Assembly (NCBI GenBank): GCA_013365365.1
Contig: JABVXU010000156.1
Location: forward strand, 48,347-112,346
Source of the DNA: Cruorifilaria tuberocauda
Lineage: Eukaryota > Nematoda > Chromadorea > Rhabditida > Onchocercidae
Length of the DNA stretch: 64,000 nt
Direction of reading: 5' to 3'
Below, piece after piece: positions 14,601 through 24,522 of the stretch (position 1 is its first letter; every line of letters begins with the position of its first letter). A program made the position numbers and the translations under genes. The notes under the pieces were generated by a model. It did not search any database, was not told the origin of the DNA, and saw only the letters and a program-made list of their open reading frames with translations.

Positions 14601-16681
14601 CAAGAAATTTCCGAAAGTTTACAATTATCCGAACGGCAGGTTTGTTTTAACTTTAAATTATTTAAATTCATTTATTGAATTACAGGAATTTATTATAGAG
14701 ATTAAATTGAAAGGAAATAAGTCTACTGTGGAAATATTTAAACTTTTAAAGATAAAATTTAACAAAATTAAAATTAGTGATAGAAAGATGAACGATGAAT
14801 TCATAGAATTCCATGAAGCAATTTATTTATTTTTTTTTTATTTGCTAAAAATAGAATTATTGTGATTTATGAGTTTTTTTACACGTAAAAAACATTCATA
14901 TCATCAAACATTAATATCGTTTTGGTTAATTCAAAATGGAAAATTTGATGATTTCTGCGAAAGCAATTTAATCGTATTTGGAGAATGCATCAATTTGATA
15001 TTCATTGCGAGAGTTGAGATTCAGGAATGTGATTTCCTCCTGGATAAGTGGTAGTGAGATTCAGAAATGTAATTTCTTCTTGGATTAGTGATAGTAGTGC
15101 TCCTGGTAATGTTATAGTCAACAACTCTTGATGGATGATTGTGTTAGTGATATGTTAGCAATTAGATGTTGATAATCGAGGTAGAAATGAGTACTTGTTA
15201 ATTAGTAGATTAATCATGATATTTATATTCCAGTTGGAAAGTTTTAAAATATATTTTGCTTCCTGCAACATCTGAATCATATGACTTTCAAAGTATCATT
15301 TTCTTCTCTCTCTCTCTCTCTCTTTCTTCTTTGCTTCCCTCTCCTTCACTTTCGTAGCTTTTATCTCGAATTATAATCCTCCTCTGCAAAAATCAATCTA
15401 GATGCAATCAAATCATCTTAGATACATTAATAAACAGTCTGTATAGAACGAGCTTATATATCCTAAAAATCAGCCTGTATGCAATTCAGGAGTTCAGGAG
15501 CGCGGGCCTGAATAATAATATATCCTGATTACTTTAGATGCAGTAATAGTGAGTAAATAAGTAGTTTTGAGATTTATTTTAAAGGATTATTTGAAAGTTA
15601 CCGTAAAAATGAAAATTAAGAATCATTTAAAGTATACACTTACTTTGATTTTCAATAGTTAGAAAACTTAGGGATAGAATATTGACAAACAAGGAAGTCA
15701 ATCACAAATAAGGAAAGAATCAATTAAGATATGAAGCTTCATTACTTTTAATTTATAAATTTAATTACATTTAATTTCAATTTAATTACATTGTCAGATA
15801 TTCATGTAATATTATTAGCTTAACAAAACGTTATCAAAATTTAACATTCATTTCAGTTTGTTAAAATAACTTTTCAAGGTGATACAATTTTAAAAGTATA
15901 AATATTATTGAAAATTTCATAATTTCAAAAATTGGATTTCGATCTTTTGCATTTTTAAAGTTAATTTTAAAGATGGAAGATTTCTCGAAATTATAATTTA
16001 TCTGAAAATAAAAATAAAGTTTCATGATGAAATTCACAAAACCAATTAGTTTTCATTTTGTTTCATTCCATTCTTGTTTCAGCGTATCCATCGATCCATT
16101 GATCGATTCATCCACCTGTGTGAGGTTTCCTAATTAATTGCATCACCTGGGTGGTCTCATTAGAAGAGAGAAATAGTCCCGAACATTCTTCTCTCTCTCT
16201 CTCTCTCTCTCATTTATGAGCTTTTATTTTTTTTTCTCTGAATAAACTCTCTTTGTTCTTCGCCGACTTGGTTTCCCTTTTCTTTTTTTTGGTATCAATC
16301 AGAAAATCTTTTGTCTCAAAAGAGAGGAAAAAAAAAAGGACGGAAAAACTTTTGATTTGATTTTACGAAAGAATTGATTGATCTGTTTATGATAATTTGG
16401 AATAATAGATATTTCGATTGCTAAGTTAATTTAAATTTTTTAGGTTTAGAGTTTAAGTTTCAAGGTTTTTGAAAAAGTCTTCATGAATTGAATTGAATTG
16501 AGCATTTGAACTAGCAATAATATATGGATACGAGGAAGTTTGCCGAAATTAATTAATTAATTAATTTTAGGTAAAAATATGGTTCCAGAATAGGCGAATG
16601 AAACATAAAAAGGAATGTAAAGGTGAAGTAACAACAGTGAATGAAAGTGATGAAAGTGCCGATGAACAGATACCAACGTGA
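2643..16681 (+). CDS. mab-5: Hox homeodomain transcription factor, MAB-5 type
   Basis: Exons 2643-2857, 6719-6831, 14491-14639 and 16571-16681 encode 195 residues. The N-terminus (MYPNW, then alanine-rich sequence) resembles C. elegans MAB-5. Residues 103-106 are FPWM, a variant of the Hox YPWM motif that binds Exd/Pbx partners. The homeodomain spans about 116-175, starting SKRTRQTY and carrying the recognition-helix motif [13 protein letters not shown]. One intron splits the homeobox between positions 44 (Q) and 45 (V). The tail is acidic (NESDESADE), as in C. elegans MAB-5. In C. elegans this nuclear DNA-binding protein specifies posterior cell fates and neuroblast migration. The close match favours mab-5 over lin-39, whose homeodomain differs (TAYTRNQ). 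The protein is compact but the gene spans 14 kb because of very large introns. The start is the first in-frame ATG after an acceptor-like site ending at 2608. Confidence 0.95.
9214..9276. repeat. (GA)n microsatellite in mab-5 intron 2
   Basis: An interrupted GA tract of about 63 bases. Other CT/GA tracts in mab-5 introns lie near 5079-5105, 5747-5770, 15308-15325 and 16190-16212. Confidence 0.85.
11198..11376. repeat. Degenerate ~41-bp tandem repeat with TTATC cores
   Basis: About four and a half diverged units begin near 11198, 11239, 11280, 11312 and 11352. Spacings are 41, 41, 32 and 40 bases. Most units start with the pattern (G)TTATC(C/T)T followed by a (T/G)(A/G)CATT-type core. TTATC is the reverse complement of GATA(A), so the array presents a row of potential GATA-factor sites inside mab-5 intron 2. 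The unit was found by eye and the alignment is loose. Confidence 0.55.
11652..11700. repeat. 21-bp tandem repeat, 2.3 copies
   Basis: The unit TATCCTCYTGAAGACTACGGT occurs at 11652-11672 and 11673-11693, followed by a partial third copy to 11700. The two full copies differ at one base. Like the array at 11198 it contains the GGTTATCC motif. Confidence 0.85.
11862..11962. repeat. Cluster of three consecutive palindromes in mab-5 intron 2
   Basis: Hairpin 1: arms 11862-11869 and 11874-11881, 8 bp perfect, loop GCAC. Hairpin 2: arms 11879-11886 and 11895-11902, 8 bp perfect, overlapping the end of hairpin 1, so the two are mutually exclusive folds. Hairpin 3: arms 11923-11941 and 11944-11962, 18 of 19 positions paired with a 2-base loop. 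All three fall within 101 bases. Confidence 0.8.
12799..12860. repeat. (GT)n microsatellite in mab-5 intron 2
   Basis: A GT tract of about 60 bases with a few CT and AT interruptions. A short TTG triplet run lies just upstream near 12707-12725. Confidence 0.9.
13133..13187. repeat. (CT)n microsatellite in mab-5 intron 2
   Basis: A CT-rich tract with interruptions, in the opposite orientation to the GA tract at 9214. Confidence 0.85.
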
Positions 16682-17866
16682 CAAGAGTTCTTGTTATCAT
16701 CGAATAGAAGAAATGTTATCAGCTCAAATACGTGAAATCCGCCAAATTGGTCGGAATCAAAGCGGAACATACAATCATTTTCCACTGGTCAGTCAATATA
16801 TTGCATAACCTTTGACACTTCCCTTACTGATCGATATTAAACGAGTGCACCGATAAAGAGATCTCAGCAAAAATTCTCCTATAATATTTTCTTTTTTCAT
16901 TCATTCGATTTCTCTGATATGTTATCATACGATTCCGCCAATATATTTGAATGGAATTAAATGACTCAGACGAAAAAACAAACTTTATTTTGGAAGAGAG
17001 CTAAATTTCATTGCTTATTATCCGGAAGGCTCGCTCTAAGCAAACAGGATAAATTCCCGAAGTGAGAGATTGATAAGACGGACGGAATATATTCCGGAAT
17101 TGGACTCATTGGTGACGATCTTTCCCTTGTAATTATATAATTATTAATTTCTGTTTTCTCTCTCTCCACTGTCAATCTCTATTTTTGGCTTAAAGATTTT
17201 CTGAAATCTTTTGTTTTTTCTCTTTATAGGTTTCACTTCCTCCGCTTTAATAGTTATATGAGAAGCAAAATTTACGCTAATCGAATTAAAATTAAAAATT
17301 TCAAGTTCTAATTATATTTTCATAAAACAAAAAGATTATTCTGTACTTTTAAAAAAATCAAAAATTACCACTGTGGGCTCGTGATTTTGCCAAATTAGCA
17401 ACTCGATCCTGAGAAATCCCTGTAATACCTCGGATTATTTCATGGTTTCGGATTGCTTAAGCAGTCGTTGAAGTTATTTCAAATTAAACTTATATTTCGC
17501 TTATTGATTTCATTGATAATGAATAGAAGAATAGTAGAGAGTTCGATTAAATTAAATTGATCAGAGAAGCAAATATGGATAATTTGAATTAATTGTTCTT
17601 AATCAGTTAGCTTTGATCAGGTTGTATTAATAGCTTGTAATGCTTGTAATGTAATTGATTAATTAAACTTAATTCCAGTTGAAGTTTGGATGATAGCTGA
17701 AAAGTTTGACAATAGATAATTAGAATAAATAATAAAGGATGAAATTAGTTTGTAAACAATCACGATAAAACATTTCCATACTTTTTAGCAAATAGGTTTA
17801 GTTAATTCTTCTTTTAAGTGAATTTTAGGAATTCTTAGTGATTGTATTTAATTATTATAATTATCA

Positions 17867-17935
17867 TAATAATAATAATAATAATGATAATAATCATTAT
17901 TGATGTTATTATTATTATTACTATTATTATTATCA
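17867..17935. repeat. ATA/TAT trinucleotide repeat forming an inverted repeat
   Basis: An ATAATA-type run (17867-17893) is followed by a TTATTA-type run (about 17905-17935). The two arms are largely complementary and would fold as a long AU hairpin if the mab-5 3' UTR extends this far. Confidence 0.75.
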
Positions 17936-18192
17936 TTGTAATATTATTATAATTTTCAACTAATATTATTATTTCTAGTATTATTATTAATGCGTGATAC
18001 ATGGTATACATCGTGAACATGACATTTGATATTGCGGGCTTCTTTTTTTCCATTTTATATAAATTTTTTGTATTTTCATTTTCATGTATGTTTTTCCTTT
18101 TCTATTTTTGTTTCCTTTGTTTTTTGTTTATTTGTGCTTTCTTCCTAATTAATTCATTATTTTCGTTGTATATTGCAAAATAAGAATGTTTC

Positions 18193-18198
18193 AATAAA
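18193..18198 (+). terminator. Candidate polyadenylation signal for mab-5
   Basis: An AATAAA hexamer about 1.5 kb after the mab-5 stop codon. An upstream AATAAA at 17724-17729 is an alternative. Confidence 0.35.
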
Positions 18199-18647
18199 GA
18201 TATATGAAAGCATTTGAAATATTCAACAAATTTCATCGAAATTCATCGAATTGTCTGCTGAAAGTTGGTTTAATTTAAATTGATAAATGATAGATTAAAC
18301 ATAATTAACAAACAGATTTTTGTATTGTGATAGAATTAAATGTGAAATCTTGCTTGGTGAAACTAAAATTCTAGCTTATCATTGCAAATTTACGATCATG
18401 AATTAAAAGTTTAGTGATTTGACTGTCTATCTAAACGTAATAAAGTGAAAGATCTAGGATTTATTGTTGAGATGATGAAAATTCCGCCACGTTTGATTCT
18501 TGCCAGATTATTTATTAAGCTGAGTTATTGATTGAATACAGCAATGAATGGAAGGAAAGATATGAAATTTCTTAGTAGATTGATACGATTGACTGATAAG
18601 TTATTGAAAATTTTGAAATGAAAAAGCTTTATTGAAAAGTTTTTTCC

Positions 18648-19969
18648 TCAATTTTTATCACTTAGGCTACATTGATCGAGTTCATTAGCTGAACGTCTTG
18701 GCTTCTTACTGGTACCATCACTTTTCTTTCTTCCTACAATTGATTAATTGATAATTAATTGTAATAAATTTAAAATGAAATTCAAATTTGATTACCTTTG
18801 GCTTTATCCTTCGATTTCTTTTTCCTTCCATCTTTCTCCTTTGGTTCTTCATCCATTTTTTTCGATTTCTCTCCCTCTGCCGCAACAATTTCTTTCTGAA
18901 ATATGAAATTTAAAATGATTAAAATTTTAATTTGAGATGATAAAAGTAAAATTTTATCATTTAGTTTGCAGTGTTTTTTGATTTCTTTTCGAAGAAAAAG
19001 AATGCTTTTAAATTAAAAGAATGAAAGAACATTTTCATCATAATCAGGTGGTTTATCTCCTTCAAATGCTGGAAAATCATAAGGGCATGGTCGATTCACG
19101 AAATCAATCTTATATTCGTGTTTCCAATCAATTTGAATATTTCTCATATCTTTGGGAGGTTGTCCATAGACCGTCCTGAAAAAAAAAACAAACGAATATC
19201 TTTCAGAATCCTTTCTGATATGATGTAATATCAATTTTTTGTAAAAAGAAATTCTCGAAAATTGAATTGAATTGAAAAGTGACAAATTTACGGTGATTGT
19301 ACAGTAACAGTTCTTGTACAATTTCTTAGTAGAATATCAATAAGAGTTTACTATTACTAAAACAGTAAAAAGAACTTTAAGAATTTTTATTTGAGTATTA
19401 CTTCCATTAACAATAGATTACTGTCATGTATCCCGAGGGATAAGGATTTATGAAAACAAATCTATTAATAATCTAAATGAATTAAATAAAAAAGCTTGAC
19501 GATCTGCACAGTCTGCACATTATGAGCAATTTTTTTGTACGCATACTGTATAATTCAATGATAATATTTTTGTATGTAATGATCAGAAAATCACTTAGTT
19601 CAATATCTTCAATATATTTATATCAAGCTATTTAGTTAAAAAAAATTAAACTTGAAGTATTTCAAGTGGTATGGTTGAGTCTTTTCGAAAATTACGATTG
19701 CAATTAGCTATTGCAAATAAAAATTGCTAAGAAAGCTTATTTGGTTAAATGAATTGAAAATAGAAAATTATCAGCTAAAATTAATTTATCTGTTTTTACT
19801 TTGTTTTCTTGAATATATGCTCCACAGCTGTATCACCCTTTTGATCATTTTCAGTATCCAGCTGTTTGTATTCCTCATCCGGTTGTTCTTGATAATCAAG
19901 GTATGGAAATGAGTTATCTTCTAATCCTTTTTCCTCATCATGGAACACATTCGATGTGCAACAACCCAT
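18648..19969 (-). CDS. Small MGCC protein with predicted myristoyl/palmitoyl anchor and lysine-rich tail
   Basis: Proposed exons on the minus strand: 19969-19800, 19175-19031, 18895-18796 and 18733-18648, giving 166 residues in an unbroken frame. The N-terminus MGCCTS fits N-myristoylation at Gly2 with palmitoylation at Cys3/Cys4, so membrane attachment is inferred. The middle part contains VYGQPPKDMRN and a block with NRPCPYDFP; the tail is a Lys/Glu/Asp-rich segment rich in KKKSKDK-type motifs. I do not recognise the family. LAMTOR1 also begins MGCC, but nothing else matches. The donor of exon 2 (GTTCTT at 19030) is weak; without that splice the frame stops after NVLSFF. It is the last same-strand gene after TBCC, so it may belong to the same transcription unit. 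Confidence 0.65.
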
Positions 19970-20995
19970 TTTGAGCGATGATGTAAATTATTCTTTTCAA
20001 CTTCGTCAAATTAGTTGATTGAATAATTACAAATAAGAGCTAAAAAATTTCAATTTCTAAATTGTCATCGTTGAGATCCGTGGGGGACTTAAATATTATA
20101 AATGGAAAAAAAGCCTCAGAAGTTAGCTTAATAAATTTCCTAGTTTAAATTTAGATTTAGATGTTTTACCGTAGGTGTGGTTACTTCATCAATTTTTATC
20201 CAGTTCCTCCTACAGGACCATTTATCCTGCAAGAGCTGGATAAAAATTGAAATTCAAGCTGATTGAGTAGGTTATCCGAAACTTATTTCGTGATGGACCG
20301 GTGAAAAACCTGTGAACTGTTCATATGACTTTCAAAAAACTTCACCTCTATGAGAAATTATTAACGTTACAAAATACAATCACAGTTTTGACCGCCGCTC
20401 TTCAGTACCACCTTCATATCAAAAATGAACTTAAAAGAATGCTCTGTGTCTTTTATGCGCGCATATGAAATTACTTCTGGACAAATCATTGATCCAGGAA
20501 ACCTAAAAATTTGAAGGAACGACAGTAAGGAACGAGATCTGCCCATCTTCTCGATCTTGAAGAAAACTCCTCGAACTAAGTGCTGCAAAATTACTTTGAA
20601 TTCAATAAGTTCCAGTGCTGCTTCTAACAATCAGCATTAATTAATAATTTATTAACATATTTTAATAAGAAAATAAATTTTCACGCTTCGACCGGAAGAA
20701 TAAGCGTTATTATCAGAAACAAGCACTAGGAAAGGTTTTTATAATGACAATTAAATGAATTTATCACTAGTCCTTCGAAAAATTGAAGTTCGTCAATTAA
20801 AATCAAAATCGACTGCTAGTTTTTGCCTATATCTATTTTCATGAAAAAAATAACCATATCAAAAAATCACCCAGCAAAACTCTGGAATAGGAATCCATGC
20901 AACTATAACTTTCGACTAGAACCAATTCTTTAATTGAAGTCAACTTCAAAGCTCAAAAAATTACACAAGAATTTTTTGAGGATTTATATATCATA
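19970..20995. other. Intergenic region between the MGCC gene and TBCC
   Basis: This holds a 62-base hairpin at 20189-20250 and an 87-codon minus-strand open frame at 20367-20630. That frame contains acceptor-like sites (TTTTGCAG and AATTTTTAG) and an internal ATG, so a small gene or exon is possible. No family match was recognised and it has no convincing coding signature. Confidence 0.4.
20189..20250. repeat. Intergenic hairpin, 15-bp stem with inner 5-bp stem
   Basis: Arms at 20189-20203 and 20236-20250 pair perfectly over 15 bp. The 32-base interior contains a second pair, CAGGA/TCCTG. Total size of about 62 bases is in the range of nematode microRNA precursors, but the loop structure is more open than typical. 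Confidence 0.6.
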
Positions 20996-22278
20996 TTACA
21001 GAGTAAAACATCTTTCTGAGTTTTCTTCCATGATTTTCCAATTTGGACTATGTTTTTCCGAAGAAATCCAACTGAAATCCTGTACGTAACGCCAGTTATT
21101 GTTCTGTGGGTCTTTATCAAAGCCAACGACGTTATACGGCGCAACTTCTATTCCATCACATTCTTCAATAATTACGGCCCCGCGTACCTAAGCAATTCCA
21201 TTAAGAAAGTAATTTTTTACTTATGAAATTTAATCATAAAATTCTAACAATACGGTTTGGAAAATACTTATCAGTATCACTATTCTTCTATTACTGAATC
21301 TTAATATTTTACTTCTTTAACCATCTCCAACAAAAGACAACGTGTAATGCTAGAATAGAACGATAACATAACAACATGCTAAACGGTACAGTACGTGAAT
21401 TCCTAGAAAAACAATGATACAATAAAATCAACTTTGGAAATTTGAAACAAACCTCTATGTAGAACCGAATTTGATGGCTACTGTGGATTCTTATTTGTTG
21501 TGCAGAGATCACAACTGTTAAATTTTCACAGTCTCTCATTAGAAGAGAAGTTCTAATTGGTGCAAAAACTAGAGTGCTATCCTTCACGGACTTCATATGT
21601 ACAGTTGATGCTTTGAACGGCATGCGAATCACACAACTAGTGACATCGTTGATCATAACTTCTTCGCCATCACCACCTTTTACTATTAATTCTTTCCCAT
21701 GCTGTAATGGAATTCTTTTAGACTTTTTAGGATGCGACATCAGAAATCGAGCAACAACATTTAATAGCAACTACAAGTAAACCATTTTACACTAATAAAA
21801 ATACCTCTTCAGTTACTGTGATTGCCTTTTGCACTCGCGATTTCGCTATTGACTGCACGGGGCCAAGAGGATTACATACAGCAATTGCTGTTTTTTGTAC
21901 TTTTGATTCGGCGGCTTCTTTTCTGGTGCTAAATGAAAATGATGACTGCTGATGTGCCAATCCAATTTGCTTCTGCATTTGGCCGCGTAGCACATTTAAA
22001 GCTTCTTTTAAACGACGTGACTGATGGCCAGGTGGAATTAGCGTGAGGGCGGTTTCTAATTCTTGCAAAAATTCAGTTTCAATTTTCAGTTCTGAAGAAT
22101 TCATTAGGCGTGCAGCTTTTGATAATAATTTGTCAAAATCTGTTACATCAGTGGAAGCTATTTTCATGCCAGCTGCATTTCGTGTATGACGTGCTTCCAA
22201 TCGTGCTAGCATACGTTGACGCTTTTCGCTGACTAAATCAGCAGATTCCAGATTACCAGTACTTATTTCTGATTCCAT
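20996..22278 (-). CDS. tbcc: Tubulin-folding cofactor C (TBCC), C-CAP domain protein
   Basis: Exons 22278-21805, 21770-21453 and 21187-20996 encode 327 residues, close to the human protein (346). Residues 1-150 are a helical spectrin-like region. From about 170 the C-CAP beta-helix domain follows. It contains the motif QQIRIHSS; Arg252 corresponds to the arginine finger with which TBCC stimulates tubulin GTP hydrolysis, releasing native alpha/beta-tubulin in the cytosol. The last exon carries EECDGIEVAPY and NNNW, then DFSWI and SPNW, all matching the TBCC C-terminus. The start codon lies 93 bp after the NDUFC2 stop, and the acceptor TAATCTAG (ending 22286) is 7 bases before the ATG. This fits trans-splicing within an operon. 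RP2 is a weaker alternative. Confidence 0.93.
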
Positions 22279-22285
22279 TAATAGA

Positions 22286-22293
22286 CTAGATTA
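22286..22293 (-). promoter_or_regulatory. Candidate trans-splice acceptor for TBCC
   Basis: On the minus strand the sequence reads TAATCTAG followed by TCTATTA and the TBCC ATG. With only 93 bp between genes, this acceptor is the likely spliced-leader addition site of a downstream operon cistron. No canonical AATAAA is seen in the short intercistronic gap. Confidence 0.5.
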
Positions 22294-22371
22294 AAAATTA
22301 CAATAAATATCATCCAACTAGTGAACAGTAAAATATGAAATAATACAAGTTTGCAACGACAGCAAGAGATC

Positions 22372-23098
22372 CTAATCAAATTTTCTATGATGTGCACGTC
22401 GAGGAATCCAAGGCATAAGCACTTCCGAAAATTTACGTCCGTCTACTGAAAAGTTGAAAATTAATTATGCATAGGAGAATAAAAGTCCGTGATTCAATAT
22501 CAACCTCAAAACTTCCGAATTTAAACTAACTACTCCAAGCTGAATGCTTTTTCTAATTAGAACTTCCACAAGAGAGCTTACAACTTCTCAAATGCTCGAA
22601 GTCTTCCGGATGTAGCGAGATGTAGTGTTCAATAACAGCGTCACGGGTTTTGTAGTGATATTCACGAAGATAACCGACCACGTATCCAATGGCCCCCACA
22701 AAAATTAAGAGAGCGAAACGAGGAACGAGACCTGAAAAAAGTGTAAAGGTGCAATTCACGATTTCAAGCACATCATAAATGATCCTGTTAAGATCCTAAA
22801 TGAGAGCGTTTAAATTCTACTATTTCAATGACTGATGATCAGGAGATTTATCACATACAACTTCATACAGTTACTTATGTCCATTATTTTATATAAACTA
22901 ACTATAAAAGAATGGTTTCCTCGATAAATCCGTATAATATTTCCAGGATAACAGGCCTGTTCCAAGACCAAAAAAAGCAACTCCCCAGCGACGCGGCCAA
23001 GTTGTTGGATCAACTAAATTTAATGGTCGAGAGTTATCGCGTAAATATGCCTCACGTCGTTGTAACTCTTTCTGGTCCACCGTACTGCTTTTTAACAT
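22372..23098 (-). CDS. NADH dehydrogenase subunit C2-like (complex I, NDUFC2/B14.5b)
   Basis: Exons 23098-22903, 22731-22582 and 22445-22372 encode 139 residues in frame. Two hydrophobic segments are visible, around residues 40-58 (GVAFFGLGTGLL) and 68-88 (FALLIFVGAIGYVVGYL), consistent with the two-helix topology of NDUFC2 in the mitochondrial inner membrane. The C-terminal part contains the signature RDAVIEHYISLHPEDF, comparable to the KLHPEDF of mammalian NDUFC2. It ends with the basic tail PRRAHHRKFD. This is an accessory subunit of respiratory complex I. The gene lies between COX6B (393 bp upstream) and TBCC (93 bp downstream). The start is uncertain because the 5' side lacks a strong T-rich acceptor; a short exon-like stretch ending before GTAATG near 23155 could be a 5' leader exon. 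Confidence 0.85.
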
Positions 23099-23490
23099 TC
23101 CTTTAACTTTATTTTTTATTCGTTCAATTAAAATGAAATATTATACATTACATCATTGCCGACGTAAATTATTCCAGCTTCTTCAGCACGACCTATTAAA
23201 TTGTGAGAGACAAGCAAAAGTTGTAAAAGGGTTTCTCTGATATAAAGAAGAGATAATACAGTTGCATGAACGAAGATTTGAAGTTTACAAATGATGACAA
23301 GTACCACACATCTATTTCAAATAATGACGAGTAATTACACATCATGAATAATAGAGATTATACGCAAAGTCTAAAAATTGATGCAGAGAAACAAAATTTA
23401 ACGATTATAGGAAAGGCAGTTTTATTAAGATAACCTAAACCGGAGTGAAAATCAGTTTAAGGAACGATACGTCCTCTAAGTATTTAAGTT
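23099..23490. other. Intercistronic gap between COX6B and NDUFC2
   Basis: This 392-bp gap probably holds the COX6B 3' end and NDUFC2 leader. On the minus strand there is an acceptor-like TTTAATAG followed by about 41 exon-like bases ending at GTAATG, and two overlapping AATAAA hexamers just upstream of the NDUFC2 ATG. Nothing else is recognised. Confidence 0.4.
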
Positions 23491-23922
23491 TTAACGATCA
23501 AATTGACCCGGAAATACGCCTCGTTCTCTCCAATCGTCAAGTTTCCGTACCCATAATGATGGACAGATATCCATATAAGCATTGTAAAAAAATTTGCATG
23601 GTTTGTGGTCTTCGCCTAACAAAGTGATGCACCGGTAATAATCGTGATAATAATCAGTGCAATGGCGTCCCATCTTTATTTGCTGATAGCGAGCATCCAT
23701 TGGAGCTGTCCAGAGTGGTCCGTCTGGAGCATGGCCGATTTGTTTCTTGTTGTATTGCGGGTCAAACCATCGTGGATCGTCTGGTGAACGGTTCAGGTAA
23801 TCATTTGCATCCAGCTTCGCCAATCGCTCACTTAACGTCAACGGAAGCTCACCGAACTTATTTGATTCTCGTTCCGGTTTGCTCGTTGTTTCCTTTTTCT
23901 CCGTTTCCGTATCCTTGGACAT
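23491..23922 (-). CDS. cox-6B: Cytochrome c oxidase subunit 6B
   Basis: A single exon encodes 143 residues. The C-terminal half is the COX6B coiled-coil-helix-coiled-coil-helix fold, with one CX9C pair (CTDYYHDYYRC) and one CX10C pair (CKFFYNAYMDIC). These form the two disulfides of this intermembrane-space subunit of respiratory complex IV. It ends with the typical FPGQF, compared with FPGKI in mammals. About 65 charged residues precede the conserved TAPMDARY segment, longer than in mammals but nematode-like. It is the first gene of the minus-strand block and divergent from UTP11, 600 bp away. In C. elegans I recall COX6B and NDUFC2 orthologues as neighbours (Y71H2AM.5 and .4), which would mean conserved linkage. 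Confidence 0.93.
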   Translation of the reverse strand: MSKDTETEKKETTSKPERESNKFGELPLTLSERLAKLDANDYLNRSPDDPRWFDPQYNKKQIGHAPDGPLWTAPMDARYQQIKMGRHCTDYYHDYYRCITLLGEDHKPCKFFYNAYMDICPSLWVRKLDDWRERGVFPGQFDR

Positions 23923-24522
23923 CTAAATCTACAAAGTATTTAATCATCTCTCAGTCGAATCACAGTTCACATGCAAATCACATCGCAAACCAACAGACGC
24001 CTCTCACCCGCACTCTTGATCCTTCCGTGGGAAAAGCGAACTTGTCGATCAATAGTGAACAATCGCAATATGTCTACATAAGATAGAAATCAATCGGTTC
24101 GAGACAAAATGGTTCGCTGCAGTTTTCAGGGTCATCACTAGAGATCATGGTGAAGAAAGAGAGAAAGGAAGGGAAGAGATGAAATAGCCTGGTATGAGAG
24201 AGTGCAATCTATCATTGCGAACTACAGTTGAATGCAAAGAGTGAAGGGATCTCATTATCACTGTGGTAACGATAAGACTGTGAGAGATTGAAACGAAGTG
24301 ATAACATTACGCATATCTCGTATAATTAGAGATTGAGAGTGTTCTAATGATTGGAATGGGGAGATTGAATAAAACAATGAAAGAATGAAGAGAAGAGTTG
24401 GATGAATGAAGAGTATGTCGGTGTGCATGTAGAGTAAGGTGAAGTTTCCGAGTAGGTTTATATCCGATAGGAGGCACATGCATCCGGTAATTTCCGTATA
24501 TATTACAGATTACGTATAAATT
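23923..24522. promoter_or_regulatory. Divergent promoter region of COX6B and UTP11
   Basis: The 600 bp between the two oppositely oriented start codons contains no coding exon and must hold the start regions of both genes. Both are housekeeping genes, so a shared bidirectional promoter is plausible. No specific motif is claimed. Confidence 0.5.

Larger units (their letters stand above)
16682..18647. other. mab-5 3' UTR and convergent intergenic region
   Basis: No coding exon is seen. The stretch starts at the mab-5 stop and ends at the stop of the minus-strand MGCC gene, so the two genes converge. Candidate polyadenylation signals AATAAA occur at 17724-17729 and 18193-18198. A long trinucleotide repeat with opposed arms lies at 17867-17935. 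Which signal ends the mab-5 transcript cannot be told from sequence alone. Confidence 0.5.

Noticed and set aside
20367..20630. 87-codon minus-strand frame between TBCC and the MGCC gene, with internal acceptor-like sites
   Set aside because: No recognisable family. It could be a small operon gene starting at an internal ATG, but length and composition do not exceed what chance frames show elsewhere here.
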